Positions 33,919-41,962 of a DNA stretch of 64,000 nucleotides are shown here, one piece after another. Origin of the DNA: Erwinia phyllosphaerae (GTDB lineage Bacteria; Pseudomonadota; Gammaproteobacteria; Enterobacterales; Enterobacteriaceae); the NCBI RefSeq assembly GCF_019132875.1, contig NZ_JAHSPF010000001.1, forward strand, positions 496,001-560,000. Reading direction: 5' to 3'. The notes beneath the pieces were generated by a model. It was not told where the DNA came from. It saw only the letters and a list, made by a program, of their open reading frames with translations, and ran no database searches. The stretch's first letter is position 1; each line of letters starts with the position of its first letter. The position numbers and the translations under genes are program-made.

Positions 33919-33942
33919 GAAGGCCGGGATATCCCGGCCTTC
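33919..33942. terminator. frmB terminator palindrome, left edge of the accessory island
   Basis: A near-perfect palindrome with core AAGGCCGGGATATCCCGGCC and CTT just after it. The closely similar GAAGGCCGGGATACCCCGGC, continuing into CTTT, occurs at 40567 and an AGGCCGGGA/TCCCGGCCT relative at 41147. It acts as the frmB terminator and may also be a recombination-prone repeat at the island edge. Confidence 0.7.
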
Positions 33943-34060
33943 AGGTCGTTGACAACGAGCTGGCACAGCTAGTGTGCGCTCTTCGCAAAGACATAAAAAG
34001 CGGCATCCATACCAGTTTGAGCCGCGTCGTTCGTGGCGTGGCATACTTTGCTCTTCATCA

Positions 34061-34300
34061 GCCACTGTTGCAAAGTTCGCGATGAGACGGCTTTTTGTGT
34101 TATTAGAAGGGCCTACATTTCAAAGACTCTGCTTAAAAAACACATCTTCCCCGGGATCGCCATAACAATACAATGAGGCCTGGCCTTTGCGTAGTGCACG
34201 TATCACCTCAATGCCTTTGATTATGACGTAAGCCGCCTTAATGGGTTTAAGCGCTGGCTATCCTTTTTAGCTTGCCATGAAAGCTGAAACACCTGGAATA
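34061..34300 (-). mobile_element. IS6/IS26-type insertion sequence remnant (transposase 3' end and one terminal repeat)
   Basis: The 14-bp GCCACTGTTGCAAA at 34061 differs by one base from the IS6-family (IS26) terminal repeat GGCACTGTTGCAAA. Reading inward on the minus strand the DNA encodes the transposase C-terminus. HGKLKRIA lies near 34279-34256 and, after a frameshift, AYVIIKGIEVIRALRKGQAS with Y-GDPGE follows, ending at a stop at 34122-34120. This aligns with the IS26 C-terminus KTAYATIKGIEVMRALRKGQ. The rest of the transposase and the second terminal repeat are not seen. It is an inactive fragment. Confidence 0.85.
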
Positions 34301-34795
34301 CGCTAAAGAAACACAAAAGCTAACCTGGCATAAATTCGTGGTCAGTCGTCATAAGGCACAGAAAATGCGTTTTCATAAGCAGTTGCCATTATGTGATGTG
34401 GCCGAGGTTTCCGCTTTATTAACAATCGGTGCCGGTTTTCCCGCTCTATTCAATTGATTCGGAAACCCTTTATGGTGTCATTAACAGGCAGAAATTTGAC
34501 GTTGAGAGTTGAGAGGTCGACAACAAAGGCTCAACATTCGCGTAAATACTTCTACCGTAGTAAAGACGCGATCGCCTATACATTGATGTGCAATCAAACC
34601 CTGATTAATGAATACCTGATTGGGACAAACGGCTACTAAGGGAATGCTGAGAACCAAAATTAATAATTTTATGCTAAAAACTGCAATTTGGGTATCACCT
34701 TCACTGATAGCTTAATCAGAAAATAAAAATATTCATCGCACATTAAAAGAGGCATATTTATTTGCACACAAGCATTATGACAGGTTGGTATAAGA
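34301..34795. other. AT-rich stretch with short unassigned reading frames
   Basis: No gene can be supported. A frame with no start codon runs about 34287-34457 (LEYAKETQKLTW and VVSRHKAQKMRFH). A 61-codon frame with ATG at 34454 (FYRSKDAIAYTLMCNQ) overlaps it. Neither matches a family that I know or has a good ribosome site. They look like decayed gene pieces between the IS remnant and the decarboxylase homologue. The last 150 bases are very A/T-rich and probably contain the promoter of the next gene. Confidence 0.5.
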
Positions 34796-36181
34796 ATGGG
34801 CACCAGTATTATTAACAAAGCCGGGGTAACCCCCGTCCTGAATAAATTAAAAGAACTTAGGCATAAAAATATCTATTCTTTCCATGCCCTGCCTATTTCC
34901 AGCTATGGAAACAGTGATGTCGTGGGTAACCCTCGTGATAAGTTATCAGAATGTCTGGAAAGTTCAGTCACAGGTGAACTTTTTGATAATTTTTTCTTCC
35001 CCACAGGAATTATTTCAGAATCACAAACCCTGACAGCAAAGCTTTATAAAGCAGACGCCTCATTCTATATTACAGGCGGAACCAGCATTGCTAACCAGAT
35101 AGCTATTACAGCTCTCTATGAAAAGGGGCAGCGTATTCTTGTAGACCGAAACTGCCATCAGTCAGTTCATTTCCACACGCAGTCAATCGGTGCAGACGTT
35201 AATTATCTCTGCCCGGATCTCTATACGGAAGACGGTGGGCTCAGTGCCTGGTCCTATAATCACCTTGAGCAGACTCTTTTATCTATGCAGCAGAGTGGAA
35301 AAGCCTGCGATGTGGTAATTCTTACCGCCCAGTCCTATGAAGGTATTATCTATGATATTCCTGGAGTTCTGGAACGCCTTATGGCTGCTGGCGTCAGTAC
35401 ACGTAGGTTCTTCATTGATGAAGCATGGGGTAGCCTGAATTATTTCAGTGATGATACGCAGCCGCTAACTGCAATGAACATCAGCCCATTACTGGAGAAA
35501 TATCCGGATATAGATATCATATGCACACATTCATCCCATAAATCTCTTTTCTGTCTAAGACAGGCCTCTGTTATTCACTGCCGTGGAACCACAACGCTGC
35601 CCAGAAAGATTGAGACGGCTAAATACAGGATACACACTACTTCGCCAAGTTATCCCATACTGGCCTCGCTAGATGCGGCCCAGGCAATGATGACAGAGTA
35701 TGGAAAGGCTCTTGCCGCGCATTCCCGTACGTTGGTAGAGAAGTTCATTACCGGGATTTCTTTAATAAATGGTTTGGGTGACGATGCGATCTATCGAGGT
35801 ATTTTTAGTTCACAATGGCATATTCATTATGACCCCACAAAAGTGATAGTTGATGTATCATCTATTGGAACTGGTGCAGAAATAAAAAACATGCTCTCTG
35901 AGGAGAAAATTTACGCCAAAAGATTTATTAATAACTCAGTTGTTTTTAATTTCCACATTGGAATAAACAATGAGGCTGTATCTACACTGCTAAAAGCATT
36001 TGAGAAAATATCTTTAAATAAGAATAAAGAAAACCATTTTGAAAGCCTTATTTCAGATAAATTTATTATTCCATACCCCCCCGGCGTGCCACTTGTTTTT
36101 CCGGGGGATATTATCAACAAAGAACTAAAAGATAAAATTAATAAATTTAGAAAAGCAGGGCTTCTAATTATTTCAGCCTGA
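34796..36181 (+). CDS. Fold-type-I PLP enzyme of the Orn/Lys/Arg decarboxylase family
   Basis: PLP enzyme of 461 residues, shorter than the inducible E. coli decarboxylases (no wing domain) and closer to the compact Gram-positive-type family. Visible residues include ITGGTSIANQIA (phosphate-binding, about 92-103) and the PLP-stacking His in DRNCHQS (His121). FIDEAWGS holds the Asp that contacts the pyridine nitrogen (Asp208), and THSSHKSLFCLRQAS holds the Schiff-base Lys249. The C-terminal domain has PYPPGVPLVFPGD. The substrate cannot be told. Codon use and AT content differ from the core. A weak AGG precedes ATG 34796. The ligase gene starts 32 bp downstream. Confidence 0.85.
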   Translation: MGTSIINKAGVTPVLNKLKELRHKNIYSFHALPISSYGNSDVVGNPRDKLSECLESSVTGELFDNFFFPTGIISESQTLTAKLYKADASFYITGGTSIANQIAITALYEKGQRILVDRNCHQSVHFHTQSIGADVNYLCPDLYTEDGGLSAWSYNHLEQTLLSMQQSGKACDVVILTAQSYEGIIYDIPGVLERLMAAGVSTRRFFIDEAWGSLNYFSDDTQPLTAMNISPLLEKYPDIDIICTHSSHKSLFCLRQASVIHCRGTTTLPRKIETAKYRIHTTSPSYPILASLDAAQAMMTEYGKALAAHSRTLVEKFITGISLINGLGDDAIYRGIFSSQWHIHYDPTKVIVDVSSIGTGAEIKNMLSEEKIYAKRFINNSVVFNFHIGINNEAVSTLLKAFEKISLNKNKENHFESLISDKFIIPYPPGVPLVFPGDIINKELKDKINKFRKAGLLIISA

Positions 36182-36213
36182 ATTTGCATAATATTTATAA
36201 TTCGAGGAAATAC

Positions 36214-37578
36214 ATGATGATCACTCTCAGCAGACTGAATGAAATTGCCGCTGGACGTGGCAGCGAAATCTGCATTACTGATAAGAACGGGCAATATACA
36301 TGGCATGAAATCGCCCGACAAACAGCATCCCGAATAGTTTTCCTTAGCCGCGCCTTCAATCAGGAGCAGCTCCGCTCAGCATGCTATCTGTCAAAAAACA
36401 GCTCAGAGCTTGTCTGCTGGCTGGCTGCATTCACTACACTGGGTATCCCGGCTAATGGGCTTGATTACTCGCTTACAACAGAGACACTGAGGGAACTGCT
36501 CAGCCGGATAAAACCTGGCTTGTTGCTCGTATCTTTTAACCTTTATTCACCCGAGGAACTTAGTGACCTTAATATCAGTGGAACAAGCATGCTGGCCGTT
36601 GATGCGCCCACCGATCCGGTGATCAAAAGTATCGGGGATTTTCATCATCTCGAGCTTGATAAGCTGCTGTCCACATATGTACGCCCACCGTTCCGCGCAA
36701 TTTCTATGACTTCTGGCACCAGTTCAGTACCCAAAATTGCCCTACGTTATCGCTCGTTTGATGCTCGCCGCTTCGCATGGTTTACAGAGCGCTTTAGCTT
36801 CAATGATAACGATGGCTTCCTTCTGTTACTTCCTTTATATCACGCAGCCGGAAACAGCTGGGCCCGGATGTTTATGGGACTGGGTGCCCCGCTATATCTG
36901 GTGGACCAGGACGACGAGACAGCTCTCGAATATACACTGGCCGTCAGCACAGTTACGGCCACTGTTATGACTCCAAACCTGGTTGCACGGCTGACAGGAC
37001 TCGCAGGAAGAAAATTGCTACACCATCATCTGCGATGGGTATTAGTAGGTGGCAGTTATTTCCCGGTAAAAAGCAAGCTGGCTGCCAGAGCCACGTTCGG
37101 TAACATTTTCTGCGAATATTACGGGTGCACTGAAACCGGGGTGAACATCCTGTCGACGCCGGTAGATATGCTTGCATACCCGGAGAGTGTGGGCGTTGCA
37201 TTCGACGGCAATAAGGTATTGATCCTGGATACGGAAAACAGACCTCTTTCCCCTTATGAAAAAGGAAGAATCGCCATATCCAGCTATATGCTTATGGATG
37301 AATATGGTGATGGAAGTAAACCGTTTATCACGATCGGTAAAGAACGTTATTTCTTGATGGCAGATTATGGTTACCTTGATGATAATGGCAGACTTTTCCT
37401 GATGAATCGTAACGGTGAAATTTGCAGCGAACACGATATTTATCGCGTGGAGGAGAATATTCGCGCCCTGCCTTGTATAAGGGATGTGGCACTGCTCACT
37501 GTTCAGATGCAGGGGGAAAATCATGTCCGGTGTATTTTTAGTACTGTCCAGAAAGGCCAGGATAATTTTTTCGTCTGA
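36214..37578 (+). CDS. Adenylate-forming (ANL, AMP-binding) ligase, C-terminus lost by frameshift
   Basis: Acyl- or aminoacyl-adenylating enzyme of 454 residues as read. Motifs from ATG 36214 (preceded by GAGGAAATAC) are A3 SMTSGTSSVPK (about 164-174), A5 EYYGCTETGV (301-310), A7-like LMADYGYLDDNGRLFL (381-396) and A8-like NRNGEICSEHDIYRVEENI (398-416). The frame stops at 37576-37578 just after a run of six T (37566-37571). With one more T the frame continues to 37712 and supplies the missing A10 motif YSPSGKVRF with the catalytic lysine. As it stands the ligase lacks that lysine. No carrier protein domain is present. Confidence 0.82.
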   Translation: MMITLSRLNEIAAGRGSEICITDKNGQYTWHEIARQTASRIVFLSRAFNQEQLRSACYLSKNSSELVCWLAAFTTLGIPANGLDYSLTTETLRELLSRIKPGLLLVSFNLYSPEELSDLNISGTSMLAVDAPTDPVIKSIGDFHHLELDKLLSTYVRPPFRAISMTSGTSSVPKIALRYRSFDARRFAWFTERFSFNDNDGFLLLLPLYHAAGNSWARMFMGLGAPLYLVDQDDETALEYTLAVSTVTATVMTPNLVARLTGLAGRKLLHHHLRWVLVGGSYFPVKSKLAARATFGNIFCEYYGCTETGVNILSTPVDMLAYPESVGVAFDGNKVLILDTENRPLSPYEKGRIAISSYMLMDEYGDGSKPFITIGKERYFLMADYGYLDDNGRLFLMNRNGEICSEHDIYRVEENIRALPCIRDVALLTVQMQGENHVRCIFSTVQKGQDNFFV

Positions 37579-37712
37579 TTGAAAAAATAAATGAGCAGGC
37601 TGCCATGACTGATATCATTAATTTTTCCGCGTACAGGGTAGATAAAATTCCTTACAGTCCGAGCGGAAAGGTTCGCTTTGGAGAAATAATTAGGACCCTG
37701 AATGCTGCCTAA
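37572..37712 (+). pseudogene. Out-of-frame C-terminal tail of the ligase (A10 motif)
   Basis: In the frame one base away from the ligase, codons from 37572 read RLIEKINEQAA and then FSAYRVDKIPYSPSGKVRFG, ending at TAA 37710-37712. This is the lid subdomain with the A10 lysine expected for ANL enzymes. The full protein would have about 500 residues, the family norm. An internal ATG at 37605 without a strong ribosome site makes separate expression unlikely. Confidence 0.8.
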
Positions 37713-37832
37713 ATATCCGGCATCAGAATTATTGATAATGAAATAAAAATTCACGAATAGTCTTTCTTAGGGGCTCGTGAAAATATAAAAAACCTTCAAT
37801 GTATTCCTGTATATAAAATAAAGGTAGCCATA

Positions 37833-38792
37833 ATGAATTTATATCTGAAAGGACTAATTTGCTGCTTGCTGGCGACAGTATCATGGGGAGCTATGTTTCC
37901 CGTCATGACGCATGCTCTTACCCATATTGATCCGTTTAACTTTACTACTATCCGTTACGGGATCGCCGGTCTGGCTTTCGCACTGTTGCTGTTGTCTCGT
38001 GAAGGAAGATGCGCATTCAGCCTACAGGGTGAGCGCTGGGGACTGGCATGGTTGTTTGGTACTTTGGGGTTTGCCGGATTTGGCTTTCTGGTTTTCCTTG
38101 GTCAGCACCTTGCTGGTCAGGGCGGCGCGCTCACTGCATCAATCATGATGGCAACCATGCCAATGTTAGGACTACTGACCATCTGGGCTTTGAAAAAAGT
38201 CCGTCCTCATGCCAGTACATTCTGTTTCATCCTGTTGTCTTTCAGCGGAGTAGTCCTGGTGATCACCAACGGAAACCTGACTACCATTTTGCATTCTCCC
38301 GTCAGCCTTACAGCTAACCTGCTGCTCATTGCAGGTGCACTGTGCTGGGTGTTATACACTATCGGAGGGAGCTATTTTACTTCATGGAGCCCGTTGCGTT
38401 ATACAACTATTACAACTCTACTAGGCATGATAAGCATCACTGCAATTGATCTGGCGTTAATGGCGACAGACATAATTTCTGTACCAGACGTAGCCTCAGT
38501 TACAGCGGTTATACCCCATTTATTGTACATGGCACTTGTTGCAGGTCTGATGGCTGTACTCTGCTGGAACATCGGCAACCGGATTGTGACACCAACCAAC
38601 GGTGTACTCTTTATGGATGTCGTTCCAGTTACAGCGTTTATCGTTTCAGCACTGAATGACGTTGTACCAACGCAAATGCAGATTGCCGGTGCTGCTATCA
38701 CAGCTATAGCACTCGTGCTTAACAACCTTAATCAGCGTAAGCTTGCACAGCAGGCTGCGATCAATCTAATGAAAGCTTCTGCAGCACGTTAG
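37833..38792 (+). CDS. EamA/DMT family exporter
   Basis: Inner-membrane drug/metabolite transporter of 319 residues with about ten helices in two EamA repeats. It begins with KGLICCLLATVSWGAMFPVM, has LTASIMMATMPMLGLLTIWA in the first repeat and VTPTNGVLFMDVVPVTAF in the second. Many EamA proteins export amino acids or related small metabolites. Third gene of the island cluster, 120 bp after the end of the reconstructed ligase, with AAAGGTAGCCATA before ATG 37833. The likely role is export of the cluster product or self-protection; this is inferred. Confidence 0.88.
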   Translation: MNLYLKGLICCLLATVSWGAMFPVMTHALTHIDPFNFTTIRYGIAGLAFALLLLSREGRCAFSLQGERWGLAWLFGTLGFAGFGFLVFLGQHLAGQGGALTASIMMATMPMLGLLTIWALKKVRPHASTFCFILLSFSGVVLVITNGNLTTILHSPVSLTANLLLIAGALCWVLYTIGGSYFTSWSPLRYTTITTLLGMISITAIDLALMATDIISVPDVASVTAVIPHLLYMALVAGLMAVLCWNIGNRIVTPTNGVLFMDVVPVTAFIVSALNDVVPTQMQIAGAAITAIALVLNNLNQRKLAQQAAINLMKASAAR

Positions 38793-38803
38793 TAAATTCG
38801 TGC

Positions 38804-38826
38804 AGCCCTTCCCCTGGGGAGGGGCT
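38804..38826. terminator. Hairpin between convergent exporter and LysR genes
   Basis: Arms CCCTTCCCC and GGGGAGGGG around a short TT loop, with flanking AG/CT, form a GC-rich hairpin in the 32-bp gap between the converging genes. There is no clear T-run, so it is only a probable terminator. Confidence 0.45.
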
Positions 38827-39712
38827 ATGTTGATTCAGGTAAAACCTGCCAGATGTCTCTCACGGTTGCAATCAGTGCGGAAATAACGGGAAGATTCTCC
38901 TTCTCACGATCCCAAAGAAAACAGAGTTGACTCACCGTTTTTTCACCCGGCCAGATATAAAGTTCTCTATTGTTCTGAAGCACCAGGGCAATATCCTCAC
39001 GCATGAGCGTTATTCCTGCCTCCATAGCAACCAATTCTGCCAGCGTTTTTTCCTGATCCGCGATGATAACTGGACAAACACTGATGTTTTTTCTTGCCAA
39101 AAAATTTCGCGTGATCGTGCTGAAAGAACATTTTTCCGGAGTGAAAATCCAGGGAAGTTCTTCTAATTGAGGCCAGCCAGCGGTGTCAAGTATCGTTTTC
39201 CACGACCAGGGGCCAACGATACACAAGGTAATGGGTGATACGGCAATCACACCCAGACGCTCCTCATCCACCTCGCCGATAACAAAACCAGCATCCAGCT
39301 CTCCATTGAGAAGAGCATCAATGATTTGACCAGAAATATTTTGCCGAATAGTCAGGCTGACGTTCTGTTGCCGCTGGCGCAGTTGTGAGAGAACCCGTGG
39401 GAGATTAAGGATCAAAGGAACGGAAATAGTACCGAGTGCGCAGGTACCGGTTGTCTGAAGTGAACGAGCCCGAGTTATAAGCTTGCTGGCGGCGTCCAGC
39501 GCAAGGCGTGCTTCATCACGCATCACGAGTCCAGAAGCAGTAAGCTCCATGCCGCGTGGCGTGCGCCTGAATAGCTTTACGTTAAATTCAGTTTCAAGAG
39601 ACTTAATGTGAGCACTTACAGCTGGTTGACTTAAAAAAAGAAGGCTGGCCGCACGGGTAAGGTTCGCTGTTTCTGCTACAGTAACAAAAGTTTTAAGCTG
39701 GTTAAGATCCAT
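38825..39712 (-). CDS. LysR family transcriptional regulator of the island
   Basis: A 295-residue LysR-type regulator. The helix-turn-helix region is LNQLKTFVTVAETANLTRAA with LSQPAVSAHIKSLETEFNVK, and the effector domain starts near CALGTISVPLILNLPRVLSQ. It is convergent with the EamA gene and shares the island location, so it is the natural candidate regulator of the decarboxylase-ligase-exporter genes, although it is not divergent from them. The effector is unknown. Confidence 0.88.
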   Translation of the reverse strand: MDLNQLKTFVTVAETANLTRAASLLFLSQPAVSAHIKSLETEFNVKLFRRTPRGMELTASGLVMRDEARLALDAASKLITRARSLQTTGTCALGTISVPLILNLPRVLSQLRQRQQNVSLTIRQNISGQIIDALLNGELDAGFVIGEVDEERLGVIAVSPITLCIVGPWSWKTILDTAGWPQLEELPWIFTPEKCSFSTITRNFLARKNISVCPVIIADQEKTLAELVAMEAGITLMREDIALVLQNNRELYIWPGEKTVSQLCFLWDREKENLPVISALIATVRDIWQVLPEST

Positions 39713-40039
39713 CTAATTTGCTTCCTTATATGGTTGAAATATCCCTCCCATACATCAAGCATAAGGTTACATTCACCTACGCTTTTATGCAACGTTTGTG
39801 AATTCGCAACATCTCCCCTAACTCATTGAAAATTCAAAGAACGGATCCTAAAATAAACATATCCACTGGTTTTCACATAAGCCTCGGTCAATCAAACAAT
39901 ATGAATCCAGTATCAATACTGAGCGGTTCATAGCTAAGTTGTTCTCACTATATGCACGGTATGAAACGGTTTATCCCTTTACCCGAAACGTACCCATACA
40001 GGAGGTAACGCAGATTCATCAAAACTCTACTCTTCTCCT
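39713..40039. other. Gene-free stretch upstream of the island LysR gene
   Basis: No reading frame with coding character and no RNA gene is seen. It contains the LysR promoter region on the minus strand and A/T-rich sequence that merges into the decayed toxin frame at 40040. Confidence 0.5.
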
Positions 40040-40192
40040 ATAAAAACCATTTTTGAAGCAGACTCAGGCGACGGCGTTAAAAAAAGCGGATACTGCTGCA
40101 TGCGGGTAAAAGCAGATGCAAAAATGATGGATCGACTAACGGCAAGCGGCACATTCAGAGAGGTAAACAAAAATGAAAACAAAACCAGCTGA
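40040..40192 (+). pseudogene. Decayed RelE/HigB-type toxin in front of the antitoxin
   Basis: A frame without a start codon (ATA where ATG would stand) reads I-KTIFEADSGDGVKKSGYCC, then MMDRLTASGTFREVN, and stops at 40190-40192, overlapping the antitoxin start by 20 bp. The pieces resemble the start (MKTIFE), middle (GDGVKK...SGG) and end (GTFREV) of the RelE-like toxins that usually precede antitoxins of this type. About half of the protein is missing. The overlap is typical of toxin-antitoxin operons. Family assignment is from memory and tentative. Confidence 0.5.
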
Positions 40193-40511
40193 ACTACATG
40201 AAATGCTTGAAGATGCCAGAGAATTACAGGCGCTGGGATTGATGAGCGATGACGATGTGCAGGAAATTGCTGCGCGCGTAAGCTTGCGGGAGTTCCGTCA
40301 ACGCGTTGCGGCGGTTCGCGCTATGTCAGGCAGTGAAATTAAAGCGGTTCGTGCCCGATGGGGCCTGACTCAGGCGACGCTGGCTTATACGCTGGGCATG
40401 ACGGTAGATAGCGTTTCTAAATGGGAGCGTGGCGAGATCACCCCAAGCGGCCCTGTACTCCGTATTCTTAATACGCTGGCCGTAAAAGGCCCGGATATTT
40501 TTGTCATTTAA
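40173..40511 (+). CDS. XRE-type helix-turn-helix antitoxin (NadS/HigA-like)
   Basis: A 112-residue DNA-binding protein. The C-terminal HTH_3 domain is GLTQATLAYTLGMTVDSVSK followed by WERGEITPSG, preceded by an N-terminal helical part typical of HigA/NadS antitoxins. AGAGAGG precedes ATG 40173 with good spacing. It now lacks an intact toxin partner, so it is either an orphan antitoxin or a solitary regulator. It is closed by a strong hairpin at 40567. Confidence 0.85.
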   Translation: MKTKPAELHEMLEDARELQALGLMSDDDVQEIAARVSLREFRQRVAAVRAMSGSEIKAVRARWGLTQATLAYTLGMTVDSVSKWERGEITPSGPVLRILNTLAVKGPDIFVI

Positions 40512-40566
40512 GTTCCGCATACATAGCCAGCTTAAAACTTATGCGGAAGTTTTATACTAAATAGCC

Positions 40567-40593
40567 GAAGGCCGGGATACCCCGGCCTTTTTA
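40567..40593 (+). terminator. Antitoxin terminator, palindrome shared with the island edge
   Basis: Stem AAGGCCGGG with CCCCGGCCTT over an ATA loop, followed by TTTTT. It is nearly identical to the palindrome after frmB at 33919. Confidence 0.8.
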
Positions 40594-40618
40594 TCACTCA
40601 TGAATAAGGCAAAAAGCT

Positions 40619-41107
40619 TCAGGACTGCTTGCCAGAAACAGGGAGCGAACGCGTGGAGATAATTGCCAGACGGTTCTGGTAGTGGTTCACATCACCCCAC
40701 AACCACTGTTCATAATGCCCCACGTCACTGTCTGGTTTCATCTCATTCAGTTCACAGGTAATCATATCGTATACATAAACTTTCAGGCCCCATGCCAGCG
40801 CGTCGTACATTCTGGCCTGCCAGAAAGCGATTCCGTTATGCGTCTGATTCATATCAGAAATAATAACGTCATAATGTTTAAGGAGATAACTCAGGAAAAT
40901 AATACCAGCCAGCTCGTGTAGCTCTTTCCGGTGTTTAGGTTTTTGCGTTCGCCACACCAGAACCTGAGTAACGGGCCGGCCGTTCAGGAAAGCATCTGGC
41001 TGGATAACTACGCGATTGTAGTAAGCAACGTCTTCCGCCACATCATTAATCAGTGCCAGTTCAAAATGATTCTGGCTGATTCGGCCAGCAAGACGGCAGG
41101 ATAGCAA
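40619..41107 (-). pseudogene. Hypothetical protein gene, 5'-truncated
   Basis: The open frame of up to 162 codons has protein-like character in its body, for example HELAGIIFLSYLLKHYDVII, FWQARMYDALAWGLKVYVYD and GHYEQWLWGDVNHYQNRLA. I do not recognise the family. No ATG start is available in the N-terminal part: only TTG at 41107 without a good ribosome site, and a stop sits 16 codons further upstream. The sequence there (FCTGCKLLSCRLAGR) does not look like a start. I infer loss of the 5' end. It may be a cargo gene of phage or plasmid origin. Confidence 0.5.
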
Positions 41108-41146
41108 TTTGCAGCCCGTGCAGAAAGCAGAGGCTTTATGGCTTAT

Positions 41147-41172
41147 TCAGGCCGGGAAGCGCTCCCGGCCTG
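41147..41172. other. GC-rich palindrome between the island and the ABC transporter
   Basis: Arms CAGGCCGGGA and TCCCGGCCTG enclose AGCGC, a third member of the AGGCCGGGA/TCCCGGCCT palindrome group in this region. On the plus strand it is followed by CTTTT. It lies just after the ABC ATPase stop on the minus strand and may serve as its terminator. Confidence 0.6.
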
Positions 41173-41176
41173 CTTT

Positions 41177-41962
41177 TCAAAAAGCCGGTTCAGTGACCAG
41201 ACCGTCGATCAGTACCTGTGGCGTACCTTGTGAACAACGCTCAATGCGTCCGCGCACGCCGTAAACTTTTGCCAGGCTTTGCGGCGTAATCACCTCTTCC
41301 GGCAGGCCGTCGGCAATCAGCTCGCCGTTTTGCAGCATCAGTACGTGCTGACCGTGGCGCAAAGCGATATTGATATCGTGAACAACTACCACCGTAACAA
41401 TATTGCGCCTGCGGGTTTCCCGGCGAACCAGATCCATAACGTGGAACTGATAGTTGAGATCCAGCGCGCTGAGGGGTTCATCCAGCAGCAGCAGTTCGGG
41501 ACGACGGATCAGCGACTGCGCCAGGCCCACCAGCTGCTTCTGCCCGCCAGAAAGCTGATCCAGATAGCTTAACGCCAGATGTGCAATGCCCAGCTGTTCC
41601 AGCAGCGCCATCACTTCTGCCTCGCTATCCGGGCTGCTTCGGCCACCGGAGGCGCGCTGCGCAACGATAATCGATTCCAGCACGTGCAGATGCACGCCAG
41701 CAGGCAGCGACTGCGGCAAATAAACTACCTTTTCCGCTCGCCGGGCAAACGGCTGCGCCAGCAGTTCGGTGCCGTTTAGCCACAGTTCGCCCTGCGCCTG
41801 GTTAAGCCCGGCAATAGAGCGCAGCAGCGTTGATTTTCCGCAGCCGTTTGGCCCCAGCAGCACGGTAATCTTTCCGCGCGGCAGCAGCGGCACGTTGAGA
41901 TTGCTGATAATTTTGCGTTTAGGGTAACCGGCATGGAAGCCGCTGATTTTCAGGCCATCCAT
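41177..41962 (-). CDS. FecE/FhuC-type iron-chelate ABC transporter ATPase
   Basis: ATP-binding subunit of 261 residues, of the siderophore/cobalamin/heme importer class. It shows Walker A LLGPNGCGKSTLLRSIAG, signature YLDQLSGGQKQLVGLAQSLI, Walker B LLLLDEPLSALDLNYQ and the switch His in VVVHDINIALRHG. It starts at ATG 41962, overlapping the permease stop by one base (TGATG), so the two are translationally coupled. The transported chelate cannot be told from the sequence. Confidence 0.9.
   Translation of the reverse strand: MDGLKISGFHAGYPKRKIISNLNVPLLPRGKITVLLGPNGCGKSTLLRSIAGLNQAQGELWLNGTELLAQPFARRAEKVVYLPQSLPAGVHLHVLESIIVAQRASGGRSSPDSEAEVMALLEQLGIAHLALSYLDQLSGGQKQLVGLAQSLIRRPELLLLDEPLSALDLNYQFHVMDLVRRETRRRNIVTVVVVHDINIALRHGQHVLMLQNGELIADGLPEEVITPQSLAKVYGVRGRIERCSQGTPQVLIDGLVTEPAF

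Noticed and set aside
34454..34639. 61-codon frame with ATG in the island
   Set aside because: No ribosome site, no family, overlaps another unexplained frame in decayed DNA.
37566..37571. Programmed frameshift in the ligase
   Set aside because: Six T is short for transcriptional slippage, and no stimulatory structure or family precedent is apparent; mutation or sequencing error is simpler.
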